Assembly: GCA_964386385.1 (NCBI GenBank)
Contig: CAYLRN010000006.1
Coordinates: 82,110-146,109 of the forward strand
Length of the DNA stretch: 64,000 bases
Reading direction: 5' to 3'
Source: RUG572 sp964386385
GTDB lineage: Bacteria; Verrucomicrobiota; Kiritimatiellia; RFP12; UBA1067
Shown here: in pieces, positions 52,236 to 62,110 of the stretch
How the letters are laid out: each line of letters starts with the position of its first letter
Position numbering within the stretch: the first letter of the stretch is position 1
Made by a program: the position numbers and the translations under genes
Notes under the pieces: model-generated
Told to the model about the DNA's origin: nothing
Database searches by the model: none
What the model saw: the letters and a program-made list of their open reading frames with translations, nothing else

Positions 52236-52807
52236 CGTCCGTCACCCCCGCCGTCGCCGGACATGGCGTCCAGCTGTCTCTTTACCTCCTCCGCCCGGCG
52301 GTAGTCCTCGCGCGCGATCGCCGATTTCAGCTCGCGTTCGAGCCAGCCCCTTGAGGCGGCGGCGTTCGCGCCTTCGGGCGACACGGCGGCAGGCGGCGGA
52401 CCGAGGTGGGTGTGTCCGTACTGCGACTTCAGAAAATCCTCCTGCAGTTCCTTGGAGAACGTCTTCCAGCAGTTGGGACATCCCAGTCGTCCGCGCTCGC
52501 GGATTTTCTCCCATGTGGAATGGCAGGTCTTGCACGTCATGTGCGACTCGCCCTCCGAAATCCCCTGCATAAGGCCCATCGTGGCCTCGATGAAGTTCCT
52601 GAGGAAAGGCGGCGGATCGTCCGAGGCGTCGATGCGCGTGACGGTGACCTTGCCCTTGCGTCCGGACGCGGACTTCCCGCCGCCCGCCTTCCCGCCGGCG
52701 ACGGACGCGGCGCACTTCCGGCAGACGTAGAGCTCGCGCGCCACGCCGTTCTCTTTCGTGGAAACGGCCGTCTCGGCCTCCGACTTATGACATATCTCGC
52801 ATTTCAT
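52232..52807 (-). CDS. mcsA: McsA-like zinc-binding ClpC/McsB partner
   Basis: 191 residues from the ATG at 52805-52807, which gives the canonical MKCEICHKSEAET start; an ATG at 52816 overlapping the rodZ stop would add three residues. Treble-clef CxxC pairs: CEIC, CRKC, CKTC and CPNC, then a C-terminal UVR motif (about 160-187, WLERELKSAIAREDYRRAEE). McsA activates McsB and links to ClpC in Firmicutes. The order rodZ-mcsA-mcsB-clpC is tightly packed. Confidence 0.9.
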   Translation of the reverse strand: MKCEICHKSEAETAVSTKENGVARELYVCRKCAASVAGGKAGGGKSASGRKGKVTVTRIDASDDPPPFLRNFIEATMGLMQGISEGESHMTCKTCHSTWEKIRERGRLGCPNCWKTFSKELQEDFLKSQYGHTHLGPPPAAVSPEGANAAASRGWLERELKSAIAREDYRRAEEVKRQLDAMSGDGGGDGR

Positions 52808-52815
52808 GGCGCGCA

Positions 52816-53805
52816 TCAGTCGACGTAGAGCGGTGGGACCTTGATCCCGGAGACGGTCAGGGCGCCGCGCCGCACGGGCTTGGCGGACTTGGCGGCAGAA
52901 CTGGCCGATGCTGCGGACTGCTCGGGCTTCGCCGAGGCCATGGACGCCGCCGGCGCGGGCGTGGCGGCGGGAGCGGCGTCCGCCACCTGGACGGACGGCC
53001 CGGCGGGATGGCGCTGCGGAGCGGTGAACTGGTAGAGCTTCACGCAGACGAATCCGATCAGCGCGACGAACGCCAGCGCCGCCGCGATCAGCACGGAGAA
53101 CCGCCACGTGCTGCGCGGAATGCGGCGCACCGTCCTGACGAATCCATGCGAGACGCCGGAAATGCCGCGGGAGAGGCGTTCGCCCACGGAGGGGCCGGCG
53201 TCCTCGGAGACGGGCGGAAGAAAGGGCGAATCCTCCGGCGCGAAGTCCATGCGGCGGCGGCCGCGGCGGGGCGCGGTACGAGACGGCGCACCTGGCTGCG
53301 CGGGGGCGTCCTTCGATCCGCCGTACGCCTGCTCGAAGAGGTCGAGGCCGCGAACGGCGGGCGGCGGCTCGGCGGAGACGTCCGCCGGCTCCGCGGCGGC
53401 GGCTTCGGGAGCGGACGCCTCCTCTCCGTCCGGCAGGGACGCCCCTTCACCGTCGGGAAACGGCGGCGCGGGCGGCGGAACAATCTCGTCCGAAACTTCA
53501 GGCGCGGACACTGCAATGGGAGTTTCCGGATCCGCGGCCGGGACGTCGCGGGTCCGCACGACGGGCGCGCGGTGTCCTTCGTATATCTCCATGAACTCGG
53601 CGACCAGCGGCTTCGGATCGAGGTCCACGCACTGGGCGTAGAGGCGCACGAATCCGCGTCCGTAGATGGGGGCGGCTATCCTGTGGAAATCCTCGCGCTC
53701 CATCTCCTCTACGATCTGGACGAGAAGGCGCGTCTGGGCGGCGACCTGCGAACAGGTCAGCCCCTTCGCCTCGCGCGCAGCCTTGAGGGTTTCTCCGAAT
53801 GACAT
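52816..53805 (-). CDS. rodZ: RodZ-like cytoskeletal HTH membrane protein
   Basis: 329 residues: an N-terminal RodZ/Xre-type helix-turn-helix (about 1-70, GETLKAAREAKGLTCSQVAA), a long Pro/Ala/Glu-rich linker, one membrane helix (about 235-258, SVLIAAALAFVALIGFVCV) and a short periplasmic tail without a clear DUF4115 domain. RodZ bridges MreB to the wall synthesis complex. It starts 25 nt after ftsK. Confidence 0.8.
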   Translation of the reverse strand: MSFGETLKAAREAKGLTCSQVAAQTRLLVQIVEEMEREDFHRIAAPIYGRGFVRLYAQCVDLDPKPLVAEFMEIYEGHRAPVVRTRDVPAADPETPIAVSAPEVSDEIVPPPAPPFPDGEGASLPDGEEASAPEAAAAEPADVSAEPPPAVRGLDLFEQAYGGSKDAPAQPGAPSRTAPRRGRRRMDFAPEDSPFLPPVSEDAGPSVGERLSRGISGVSHGFVRTVRRIPRSTWRFSVLIAAALAFVALIGFVCVKLYQFTAPQRHPAGPSVQVADAAPAATPAPAASMASAKPEQSAASASSAAKSAKPVRRGALTVSGIKVPPLYVD

Positions 53806-53830
53806 GATGGTCTCTCTCCTGTTTTAAACG

Positions 53831-56629
53831 CTAAAGTGTCTCTCCGAAATCGTCGTCGAGCGGCGGCGGTTCGGACTGGTCGGAGGCGGGGGGGACGGAG
53901 ACGGAAAGCTCCGACGCGCCGCCGTCCGCGTCCGGGGAGTCCCCGCCGTCCGCCATCGGGGCGGACTGCTCGTTGAGAAGCGTCTCCGGGTCGATGAGAA
54001 TCTCGCGCGGGCCGGCGCCGCGCGCGGGCCCGATCACGCCGTGGTCCTCCAGCTCGTCCATGAGGCGGGCGGCGTGGTTGTAGCCGATCTTCATGCGGCG
54101 CTGGAGATGCGAGATGGAGGCGCGCTTCGTGTCGCGAAGGACGATCAGCGCCGCGCGGAAGAGGGCTTCGCCGCCTCCACCGCCCTTCCTGTCCTGCACG
54201 GACGCCGCGGTCGGCGCGAACGGACTCGAGGCCTCCTCCTCTCCGCCGCCGTCTTCGCCCTCGTCTCCGTCAAGGCCCGCCTCCGGGTCTTCCTCCTTGA
54301 TGCGGTCGAGGCGCTTGACAAGGGCCTCGTTGAAGTTGGGCGGACGCTGGTCGCAGATGAAGTCCACGACGCGGGATATCTCGCCGTCGGAGATGTACGA
54401 GCCCTGCGCGCGGAGGAGAAGGCCCTCGGACGTCCTGAAGAGCATGTCGCCGCGGCCGATCAGGTCTTCCGCGCCCGGCGAATCGAGGATCGTGCGGGAG
54501 TCGACGGAGGCGGACGTCTTGAACGCGATGCGACCGGGGATGTTGGACTTGATCGTGCCGGTGATGACCTTCGTGTCCGGACGCTGCGTCGCGAGGATGA
54601 GGTGGATGCCCGTGGCACGGGCGAGCGCGGTCAGGCGGGCGATGACGGGCTCGACCTCCTTCTGCGCGGCGAGCATGATGTCGGCCACCTCGTCGATGAC
54701 GATGACGATGTACGGCAGGGTCTTCGGCATGTCGGGGTCGGAGACCGTCTCCTCTCCGCCGAAGAAGTCCGGCTGCGAGACGGTCTTGCGCGTGTTGAAG
54801 TCGACGATGTTGCGCGCGCCCGCGCGTGAGAACATCTTGAGACGCCTGTCCATCTCCACGACCGCCCAGCGGAGGCCGAAGACGACCTTCTTCGTGTCGT
54901 TGATGACCGGGACGAGAAGGTGGGGGAGGCGGTTGTAGCTGGTGAACTCCACGCGCTTGGGGTCCACCATTATGAGACGCAGCTGCTCCGGCGTCCGGCA
55001 CATGAGAAGGCCGTTGATTATGGAGTTGAGGCAGACGGACTTTCCCTGTCCGGTGGCGCCGGCGACGAGGAGGTGGGGAATCTTCGCCAGGTCCGCCACG
55101 AGGTCGTTCCCGGCGGCGTCTTTTCCGAGAAGGAGCGGGACGTGGAACTTCGGCTGCCTGCCGCCCGTCCATTCCGTCTTCGACTTCCAGAGATCTCCGT
55201 CCACGATTTCACGGAAGCTCACCGACGCCGGCTTGAGGTTCGGCACCTCGATGCCCACGGCGTTCTTTCCGGGAATCGGCGCGAGGATGCGGACGGACTT
55301 CGCCTCCAGCGCCATCTGCAGGTTGGCGGAAAGGCTCGATATGCGCTCGGCCTTGACGCCCGGCGCGGGCGTGAGAGCGTACTGCGTGACGACGGGGCCC
55401 TCGACGCGGAACGCGGGCGTGGCGTCCACGTGGAATACGCGCAGTGTCTCGACGAGCCGCTGCTCCATCGCCTCCACGTCGCCATGCTCGGCCTTCGATT
55501 CGGGCACCGGGTCCAGCACCTTCTCGGGCGGCGGAAGGACATACGGCGCCGCCTGCGCCTCGTCCGACGAAAGGCCGGCGTCGGACGGCGCGGGCGCGAC
55601 GGCAGGCGCCGCGGGCTTTTTTGACACGGGCTTCTTCGCAGGACCGGCGGCAGCGGGAACCGCCGCGGCGGCCGGGGACGTGCGCGGACGCACCCAGTCG
55701 TCTCCGCCGCCAAGCTCGGCGTCGTGCTGTGCGCGGACGTGCGCCACCTGCGCCTCGTGCATCTGCCGGCGCTCCTCCGCCTCCGCCCGGCGCTCGGCCT
55801 CCATCGCAAGTTTTTCCGCTGCCCGGCGCGCCTTCGCCTCCTCGCGCGCGGCCTTCTTCGCCTCGCGCTCCTGCCGCGCCCGCTCGCGCTCCATCTCGCG
55901 CCGTTCGCGGGCGGCGGCCTTCTCGGCGGCAATGCCGTCCTTCTCCGCCTGCCGATCCTCCGCGACGCGACGGCGGACGTCGTCGAGCGCGGAGAGGGCG
56001 CCGTCGCGGTCGACATCGCCTGCGTCTTCGTCCCCGTTGTCCGACGCCCACGCCGTGAGGCGGGCGAGTCCGCCGACAATCGTCCGCAGTCCGATCGTCA
56101 GCGGAATGGAGGCAGTCGACAGCGCGATGACGAGTACCCCCGACCCGAACGGGGAGAGGAAGCGCGCAAGCCCGCGCGTCATGACGAGATACCCGATTGC
56201 GCCGCCGCCGTTCGGCTCTATGTTCAGTTCGCGCATCACCCTGCCGACGGAAGGCGAGTAGCCCGCCAGCTGGAAGAGGCAGATAGCGGAGAACATGAAA
56301 AGGCACAGCCCGACGGTCCGCTTCCCGGGGCGTATCGACCTGCCCATCGAAAGGACGAATCCGGCAAGCGCGATCAGCGCCGGGACGAACCAGACCGCGA
56401 ACCCCACGAGCGTGTAGCCGTACCACGCGAAGTAGTCGCCCGCAATGCCAATCAGGTTCGCGGACGGCCTCATCGGCGGAATGCACAGCTCCGAGATCCC
56501 GCGCCAGTCGTACGACAGCAGTGCAAGAAGCGGGAACATCGCTATCGGAAAGAGGAACATTCCGACAAGGCGGCGGCGAAGCGTCGATTCCGCGTTCGTG
56601 GCGGTGATTCTGGTGTTCTGACGCGGCAT
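53831..56629 (-). CDS. ftsK: FtsK/SpoIIIE DNA translocase
   Basis: 932 residues. Four membrane helices (about 25-185), a basic/acidic coiled-coil linker rich in Glu-Arg-Ala (about 210-300), then alpha, beta and gamma domains. The motor has GATGQGKSVCLN (Walker A), IVIVIDEVADIM (Walker B) and LILATQRPD. The C-terminal winged helix (ISHLQRRMKIGYNHAARLMD) is the gamma domain that reads KOPS-like orienting sequences. It moves chromosome DNA through the septum. Its ATG abuts the upstream cdaR-like stop. Confidence 0.95.
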   Translation of the reverse strand: MPRQNTRITATNAESTLRRRLVGMFLFPIAMFPLLALLSYDWRGISELCIPPMRPSANLIGIAGDYFAWYGYTLVGFAVWFVPALIALAGFVLSMGRSIRPGKRTVGLCLFMFSAICLFQLAGYSPSVGRVMRELNIEPNGGGAIGYLVMTRGLARFLSPFGSGVLVIALSTASIPLTIGLRTIVGGLARLTAWASDNGDEDAGDVDRDGALSALDDVRRRVAEDRQAEKDGIAAEKAAARERREMERERARQEREAKKAAREEAKARRAAEKLAMEAERRAEAEERRQMHEAQVAHVRAQHDAELGGGDDWVRPRTSPAAAAVPAAAGPAKKPVSKKPAAPAVAPAPSDAGLSSDEAQAAPYVLPPPEKVLDPVPESKAEHGDVEAMEQRLVETLRVFHVDATPAFRVEGPVVTQYALTPAPGVKAERISSLSANLQMALEAKSVRILAPIPGKNAVGIEVPNLKPASVSFREIVDGDLWKSKTEWTGGRQPKFHVPLLLGKDAAGNDLVADLAKIPHLLVAGATGQGKSVCLNSIINGLLMCRTPEQLRLIMVDPKRVEFTSYNRLPHLLVPVINDTKKVVFGLRWAVVEMDRRLKMFSRAGARNIVDFNTRKTVSQPDFFGGEETVSDPDMPKTLPYIVIVIDEVADIMLAAQKEVEPVIARLTALARATGIHLILATQRPDTKVITGTIKSNIPGRIAFKTSASVDSRTILDSPGAEDLIGRGDMLFRTSEGLLLRAQGSYISDGEISRVVDFICDQRPPNFNEALVKRLDRIKEEDPEAGLDGDEGEDGGGEEEASSPFAPTAASVQDRKGGGGGEALFRAALIVLRDTKRASISHLQRRMKIGYNHAARLMDELEDHGVIGPARGAGPREILIDPETLLNEQSAPMADGGDSPDADGGASELSVSVPPASDQSEPPPLDDDFGETL

Positions 56630-57058
56630 CTACTGGCCTTTCACGGCGGGGGCGGCGGCGTCCGCATTCGGCGAAACGGCCGCAGCGGCGGGGACGTTCG
56701 TCGCCATTGGCGGAGGCGGCGCGACTATCACCACGGCGGGCGGCGGCTTGCTTGGCACCACGGCCTTCTTTATCGCGTCGACGGCCGACGTCACCTTCTC
56801 CTTCACGGTGGCCGTCTCGTTCGTGCGCGCGGTCTCAACAGGAATCTGCTGCGCCGGCGCGGCGATGACCGCGGCCGCCGCCCTGTCTGCGGGATAGCCC
56901 TGCGCCGCCGCGGCCGGATACGCGTACACGACCTGGTCGCGGCGAAGCGGGGTGTTGGAAAAGCGGACCGCGAAGAAGACGAGAAGCGCGAGGACAAGCG
57001 AAAGGATCTTCAGCGGCCAGTTCCTCGTGAAAGCGCCAAGCAGGTGTGAAAGTTTCAT
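56630..57058 (-). CDS. Short CdaR-like membrane protein
   Basis: 142 residues. The N-terminus (NWPLKILSLVLALLVFFAVR) matches the membrane anchor of YbbR/CdaR proteins, and it overlaps cdaA by 4 nt, the usual place of cdaR. However, the extracellular YbbR repeats are missing: the rest is an Ala/Pro/Val-rich low-complexity tail. It may still regulate the diadenylate cyclase through the membrane helix, or be a degenerate relic. Confidence 0.6.
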   Translation of the reverse strand: MKLSHLLGAFTRNWPLKILSLVLALLVFFAVRFSNTPLRRDQVVYAYPAAAAQGYPADRAAAAVIAAPAQQIPVETARTNETATVKEKVTSAVDAIKKAVVPSKPPPAVVIVAPPPPMATNVPAAAAVSPNADAAAPAVKGQ

Positions 57059-57915
57059 CTTGCGTCCTCCGAACCGAATCTTGCCGACAGCGCGGCGCGG
57101 CGGCGGCGCAGCCAGTCGGCGAAAGTCTCGCCCGTCGTGCGCTGCTGCGGCATCGCCTTGCGGATCCAGCGAAGCACCGCCTGGCGGGAGTCCTCGCCCG
57201 TCCCCGGATAGCGGATGAGGCGGCCGTTGTGCGCGACGGACACGCGGCCGGTCTCCTCGGAGACGGCGATGACGAGGGCGTCCGTCTCCTCGCTCAGGCC
57301 CACCGCGGCGCGGTGGCGCATTCCGGAAGAGGAGAGCTCCGCCTGGTTGGAGACGGGAAAGAGGCAGTGCGCGGCCGCGATGCGTCCGCCGCGGATCACC
57401 ACTCCGCCGTCGTGCAGCGGCATGGGCTCCGTGAAGATGGAGAAGACGAGCTCGGGCGAGACGATCGCGTCCAGTTCCACGCCCGTCGCGTCGAATCCGC
57501 GCAGCGAGATTGCGCGCTCGAACGCGATCAGGGCACCGGTGCGCGCCTTTGCAAGCTTGAAGACGATCGTCGCGATCAGCTCCGGCGTGGCCTGTCCGCG
57601 CGCGGACGTCGCGCGGCGCGGGTCCTGGAAGAGGAACGAGCCGAGCGTCGCCAGGATTCTGCGGATCTCCGGCTGGAAGATGACGACGGAGGAGAGAATC
57701 AGGTAGAGCAGAAGAGTCTGGATGATCTTCGCCAGGACGTCGAACTTGAAGAGGCAGGTGAACGCTATCAGGGAGGCGAAGAGGATGCCCGCGCCCATGA
57801 GCACCTGGCCGAAGCGCGAGCCGCGCGCGGCCTTGAGTATCGCGTAGATAGCGAGGTAGAGAATGGCGATCTGGATTATGTCTGGAATCAGGTCAAGCAG
57901 ACTGGATGCGTCCAT
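57055..57915 (-). CDS. cdaA: Diadenylate cyclase CdaA
   Basis: 286 residues: three N-terminal helices (about 12-80) then a DAC domain (about 95-250). The DGA motif is DGG here (D169-G170-G171 in PLHDGGVVIRG) and the RHR motif is intact at 200-202 (GMRHRAAVG). The enzyme makes cyclic di-AMP from two ATP. The Ala-to-Gly change in DGA is conservative. It overlaps folP by 28 nt and the cdaR-like gene by 4 nt. Cyclic di-AMP normally governs wall and osmotic homeostasis, which fits its place beside ftsK. Confidence 0.92.
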   Translation of the reverse strand: MDASSLLDLIPDIIQIAILYLAIYAILKAARGSRFGQVLMGAGILFASLIAFTCLFKFDVLAKIIQTLLLYLILSSVVIFQPEIRRILATLGSFLFQDPRRATSARGQATPELIATIVFKLAKARTGALIAFERAISLRGFDATGVELDAIVSPELVFSIFTEPMPLHDGGVVIRGGRIAAAHCLFPVSNQAELSSSGMRHRAAVGLSEETDALVIAVSEETGRVSVAHNGRLIRYPGTGEDSRQAVLRWIRKAMPQQRTTGETFADWLRRRRAALSARFGSEDAR

Positions 57916-58688
57916 GGCCGCGCTCCTTTCCCCGGAAGTCCGGAATCGAGCAGATGCATTACGTCAAGGGCCTGCCGCGTCTCCTTCACGTCGTGCACGC
58001 GTACGACGGACGCGCCGTGCATCGCGCACCAGAGCGCGGCGCCGACGCTTCCGCCGAGGCGGTCGTCCGGCGAAGGCGCGTTCGAGGCGAAGCCGATCAG
58101 CCGCTTGCGCGACACGCCGACAAGCACGGGATAGAGCCGGGCGAGGGAGTCGAGCGCCCCCAGGCGCGCGACGTCCTCCTCCCGCGTCGTCCCGAAGCCT
58201 ATCATCGGGTCCACGAGCGTCTGCGAGCGCACGTCCTCCGGCAGCGGCTCAAGAGAGTCCGGCACCGGAATCACGAGCCCGCACCCCGTGGAACGGGCGA
58301 TGGAGACGAACTCCGGGACCGGCTCCGGATAGACGCAGTTGAGAATCGCGGCGCCGCCGTCCAGCGCCCGCCGGGCGGTTTCGGGATGGTACGTGTCGAC
58401 GGAGACGACGGCGTTCGGAAGTTCGCGGGAGACTATTCGCAGGACGGGCTCGAGGCGCGCCCATTCGACCTGCCATGGGAGCGGCGTCGAGCCGGGGCGC
58501 GTGGACTCCGCGCCGAGGTCGAGGACGTCCGCGCCGGCGTCCGCATGGGCGCGGGCGCGCGAGACCGCGATCTCAGTGCGGGACGCGGGAATGCCGTCCG
58601 AAAACGAATCCGGCGTGACGTTGACGATTCCCATCACGCGGACGCGCGACGAGAGGTCGATTTCATGTTTCCCGCACTTCCAGAGCAT
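57888..58688 (-). CDS. folP: Dihydropteroate synthase (somewhat diverged)
   Basis: 266 residues from the ATG at 58686-58688. Pterin-binding TIM barrel: VMGIVNVTPDSFSDG, LGAESTRPGS, VVSVDTYHPE and the C-terminal GVSRKRLIG with the catalytic Lys-Arg. Two positions differ from most DHPS: the IIND/INDVSG segment reads ILNCVYPEP and GFGK reads GFGT. It condenses p-aminobenzoate with pterin pyrophosphate and is the sulfonamide target; the substitutions might alter kinetics. The gene lies 4 nt after ftsH. Confidence 0.85.
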   Translation of the reverse strand: MLWKCGKHEIDLSSRVRVMGIVNVTPDSFSDGIPASRTEIAVSRARAHADAGADVLDLGAESTRPGSTPLPWQVEWARLEPVLRIVSRELPNAVVSVDTYHPETARRALDGGAAILNCVYPEPVPEFVSIARSTGCGLVIPVPDSLEPLPEDVRSQTLVDPMIGFGTTREEDVARLGALDSLARLYPVLVGVSRKRLIGFASNAPSPDDRLGGSVGAALWCAMHGASVVRVHDVKETRQALDVMHLLDSGLPGKGARPWTHPVCLT

Positions 58689-58692
58689 CGCC

Positions 58693-60597
<1,905 letters not shown>

Positions 60598-60606
60598 AGA
60601 GAGATG

Positions 60607-60612
60607 ATTATA
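60607..60612 (-). promoter_or_regulatory. -10 box of ftsH, near-leaderless
   Basis: TATAAT in the context GTGGTATAATC, 9 nt before the ftsH ATG. The expected 5' leader is about 2-3 nt. No good -35 is seen; the region upstream runs into the tRNA remnant. Confidence 0.5.
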
Positions 60613-60656
60613 CCACAAAACCGGAGACGCGCGCCGCTTGATTCCCAATCCCCCAC

Positions 60657-60690
60657 TGGTGCCGGAGGAGGGACTCGAACCCTTCACGCC
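60657..60690 (-). tRNA. tRNA(Leu-like) 3'-end fragment, attachment site
   Basis: The minus strand reads GAAGGGTTCGAGTCCCTC followed by CTCCGGCACCA: a T-arm (loop TTCGAGT, one A-C mismatch in the stem), the 3' acceptor strand CTCCGGC, discriminator A and an encoded CCA. The matching 5' acceptor (GCCGGAG), D-arm and anticodon arm are absent upstream; element DNA takes their place. This is the footprint left when a tyrosine-integrase element inserts in a tRNA gene. The acceptor sequence fits tRNA-Leu best; Ser is possible. The intact tRNA should lie at the far end of the element, outside the window. Confidence 0.8.
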
Positions 60691-60700
60691 CACACGTCCG

Positions 60701-60729
60701 CTGACATCGCGAAACCCTTGTGGTACAAT
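60701..60729 (+). promoter_or_regulatory. Integrase promoter
   Basis: CTGACA (60701-60706), 17 bp, TACAAT (60724-60729), starting about 10 bp inside the element from the tRNA fragment and reading into the integrase. The mRNA would have a leader of about 140 nt, unlike the leaderless host genes. Confidence 0.55.
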
Positions 60730-60751
60730 GGCGCGCGTTCTTGCGAAGGGA

Positions 60752-60791
60752 TTTTCTGTGTGGACACGCCACACATTTGCCACACAGAAAA
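60752..60791. promoter_or_regulatory. 12-bp inverted repeat in the integrase leader
   Basis: TTTTCTGTGTGG at 60752-60763 and its exact complement CCACACAGAAAA at 60780-60791, with a nested GTGTGG/CCACAC pair in the 16-nt loop. It may be an operator, a leader hairpin or an integrase arm-site. Confidence 0.5.
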
Positions 60792-60876
60792 ACGCTGCTT
60801 TTTAGCATGGCGCGGCGGCGTTTTCGGCGGAATCCCTTCCCGGACGCAACCGCGGAAACGAAGGAAAACTGCAAAA

Positions 60877-62082
60877 ATGGGATATCGCTCGAAAAAGGCG
60901 GTGCTTGACGGCATCGCCGTCAGGCAAAGAATGAGAAACGGCGCGGTGCAGAAGGTCTACGACGCATATCTGGGCTACGATCCGTTCGACGGAAGACAGA
61001 GGCGAATGCAGTCGGCAAGCCTCGCCGAACTGAAAGCGAGAATCCACGAGTTCTACGCCATGCGCCAGTCTGGCGGCGACGCGGCGGCAAGGCTGCGCCC
61101 CTGCGAGGCCGTGGACGCACGGGAGGCTCTTGACCTTCTGGCGCAGTCAAGGGCGCATAGGTCGCTCACGGAGGCGGTGCGGACGCTTCTGCGTGGCGGA
61201 AACGCCGCCTCTGGCGGATGCGCCGTATCCGCCGGAGAGGCCTATGACGCCTACTACGCCTCGTTTGGCTCGGAACAGACGCACCACAGGAAGGCCGTTT
61301 CCAGTCGCGTCGGCAAATGGGTGGTGGCGTTCGGGCGCGACCGTCCGCTGTCGGACGTCACGCCGCAGGGACTGGCTGCCTGGCTTAAGTCGGACGGCTC
61401 TTCCAGCGCGAAGACCTACAACAACCGCCTCACCTACGTCAGGTCGTTCTTCAACTGGTGCATGAAGACGGAGCGCGGATGGATTGGCGCGAACCCCGCA
61501 GAGGGTCTGGAGACGCGGCGGATCGCCTACAGAGAACCGGAATACATGAAGCCCTGCGACGTGGAGCGCGTGTTCCGCGAACTGGAGGGGGCGAAGTCGG
61601 CGCGTCCGGACCTTCTCGCCTATGCCGTCCTGTCGTTCTTCTGCGGCGTGCGGCGCGAGGAGATACTGCGCATGGCGACCATGCCGGGCGCGGCCAACGT
61701 GAACCTCGAGGACGAGACAGTGCGCATAGCGAAGCCGAAGGGGTGGACGAAGGGCGTCATGCCGAGGGCGTTCCCGATCCAGCGGAACGCCCTGGCGTGG
61801 ATGAGGTCGTTCGCGTTCGAGAGATCCGTAAGGCGCATAAACGAACGCTGCGCTGACGACGTGAAGGGAATCGCACGCAGGGCAGGCGTCGCGATGCCGA
61901 AGAACGCCGGCCGGCACACGTTCATCACGATGCACGTAGCCGCGTACGGAGACCCCGCGAAGACGCAGGCGATCGTCGGGACGAGCGCGAAGATGCGCGC
62001 CGAGAACTACTGCGGGCTTGCGTCGCACAGGGACGGCGAGGCGTACTTCGCCATCATGCCGTCGCGGACGGCGCATGGGTGA
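60877..62082 (+). CDS. int: Tyrosine recombinase (integrase)
   Basis: 401 residues from ATG 60877 (AAGGAAAACTGC upstream). An N-terminal arm-binding-type region (about 1-100), a core-binding SAM-like domain (about 105-200), then the catalytic domain with SFFCGVRREEIL (first Arg), NAGRHTFITMHVA (the R-H pair; the more usual HxxR reads AGRH) and AENYCGLA (Tyr nucleophile). It integrates and excises the element at the adjacent tRNA 3' end. Being next to its attachment site and reading into the element is the standard layout of integrative elements. Confidence 0.92.
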   Translation: MGYRSKKAVLDGIAVRQRMRNGAVQKVYDAYLGYDPFDGRQRRMQSASLAELKARIHEFYAMRQSGGDAAARLRPCEAVDAREALDLLAQSRAHRSLTEAVRTLLRGGNAASGGCAVSAGEAYDAYYASFGSEQTHHRKAVSSRVGKWVVAFGRDRPLSDVTPQGLAAWLKSDGSSSAKTYNNRLTYVRSFFNWCMKTERGWIGANPAEGLETRRIAYREPEYMKPCDVERVFRELEGAKSARPDLLAYAVLSFFCGVRREEILRMATMPGAANVNLEDETVRIAKPKGWTKGVMPRAFPIQRNALAWMRSFAFERSVRRINERCADDVKGIARRAGVAMPKNAGRHTFITMHVAAYGDPAKTQAIVGTSAKMRAENYCGLASHRDGEAYFAIMPSRTAHG

Positions 62083-62110
62083 CGGTGCCGTCGCCACCTG
62101 CCCCCCGCCA

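Noticed and set aside
60657..60690. Complete functional tRNA gene
   Set aside because: Only the T-arm and 3' acceptor are present; the region where the 5' acceptor, D-arm and anticodon should be contains the integrase promoter and no complementary GCCGGAG.
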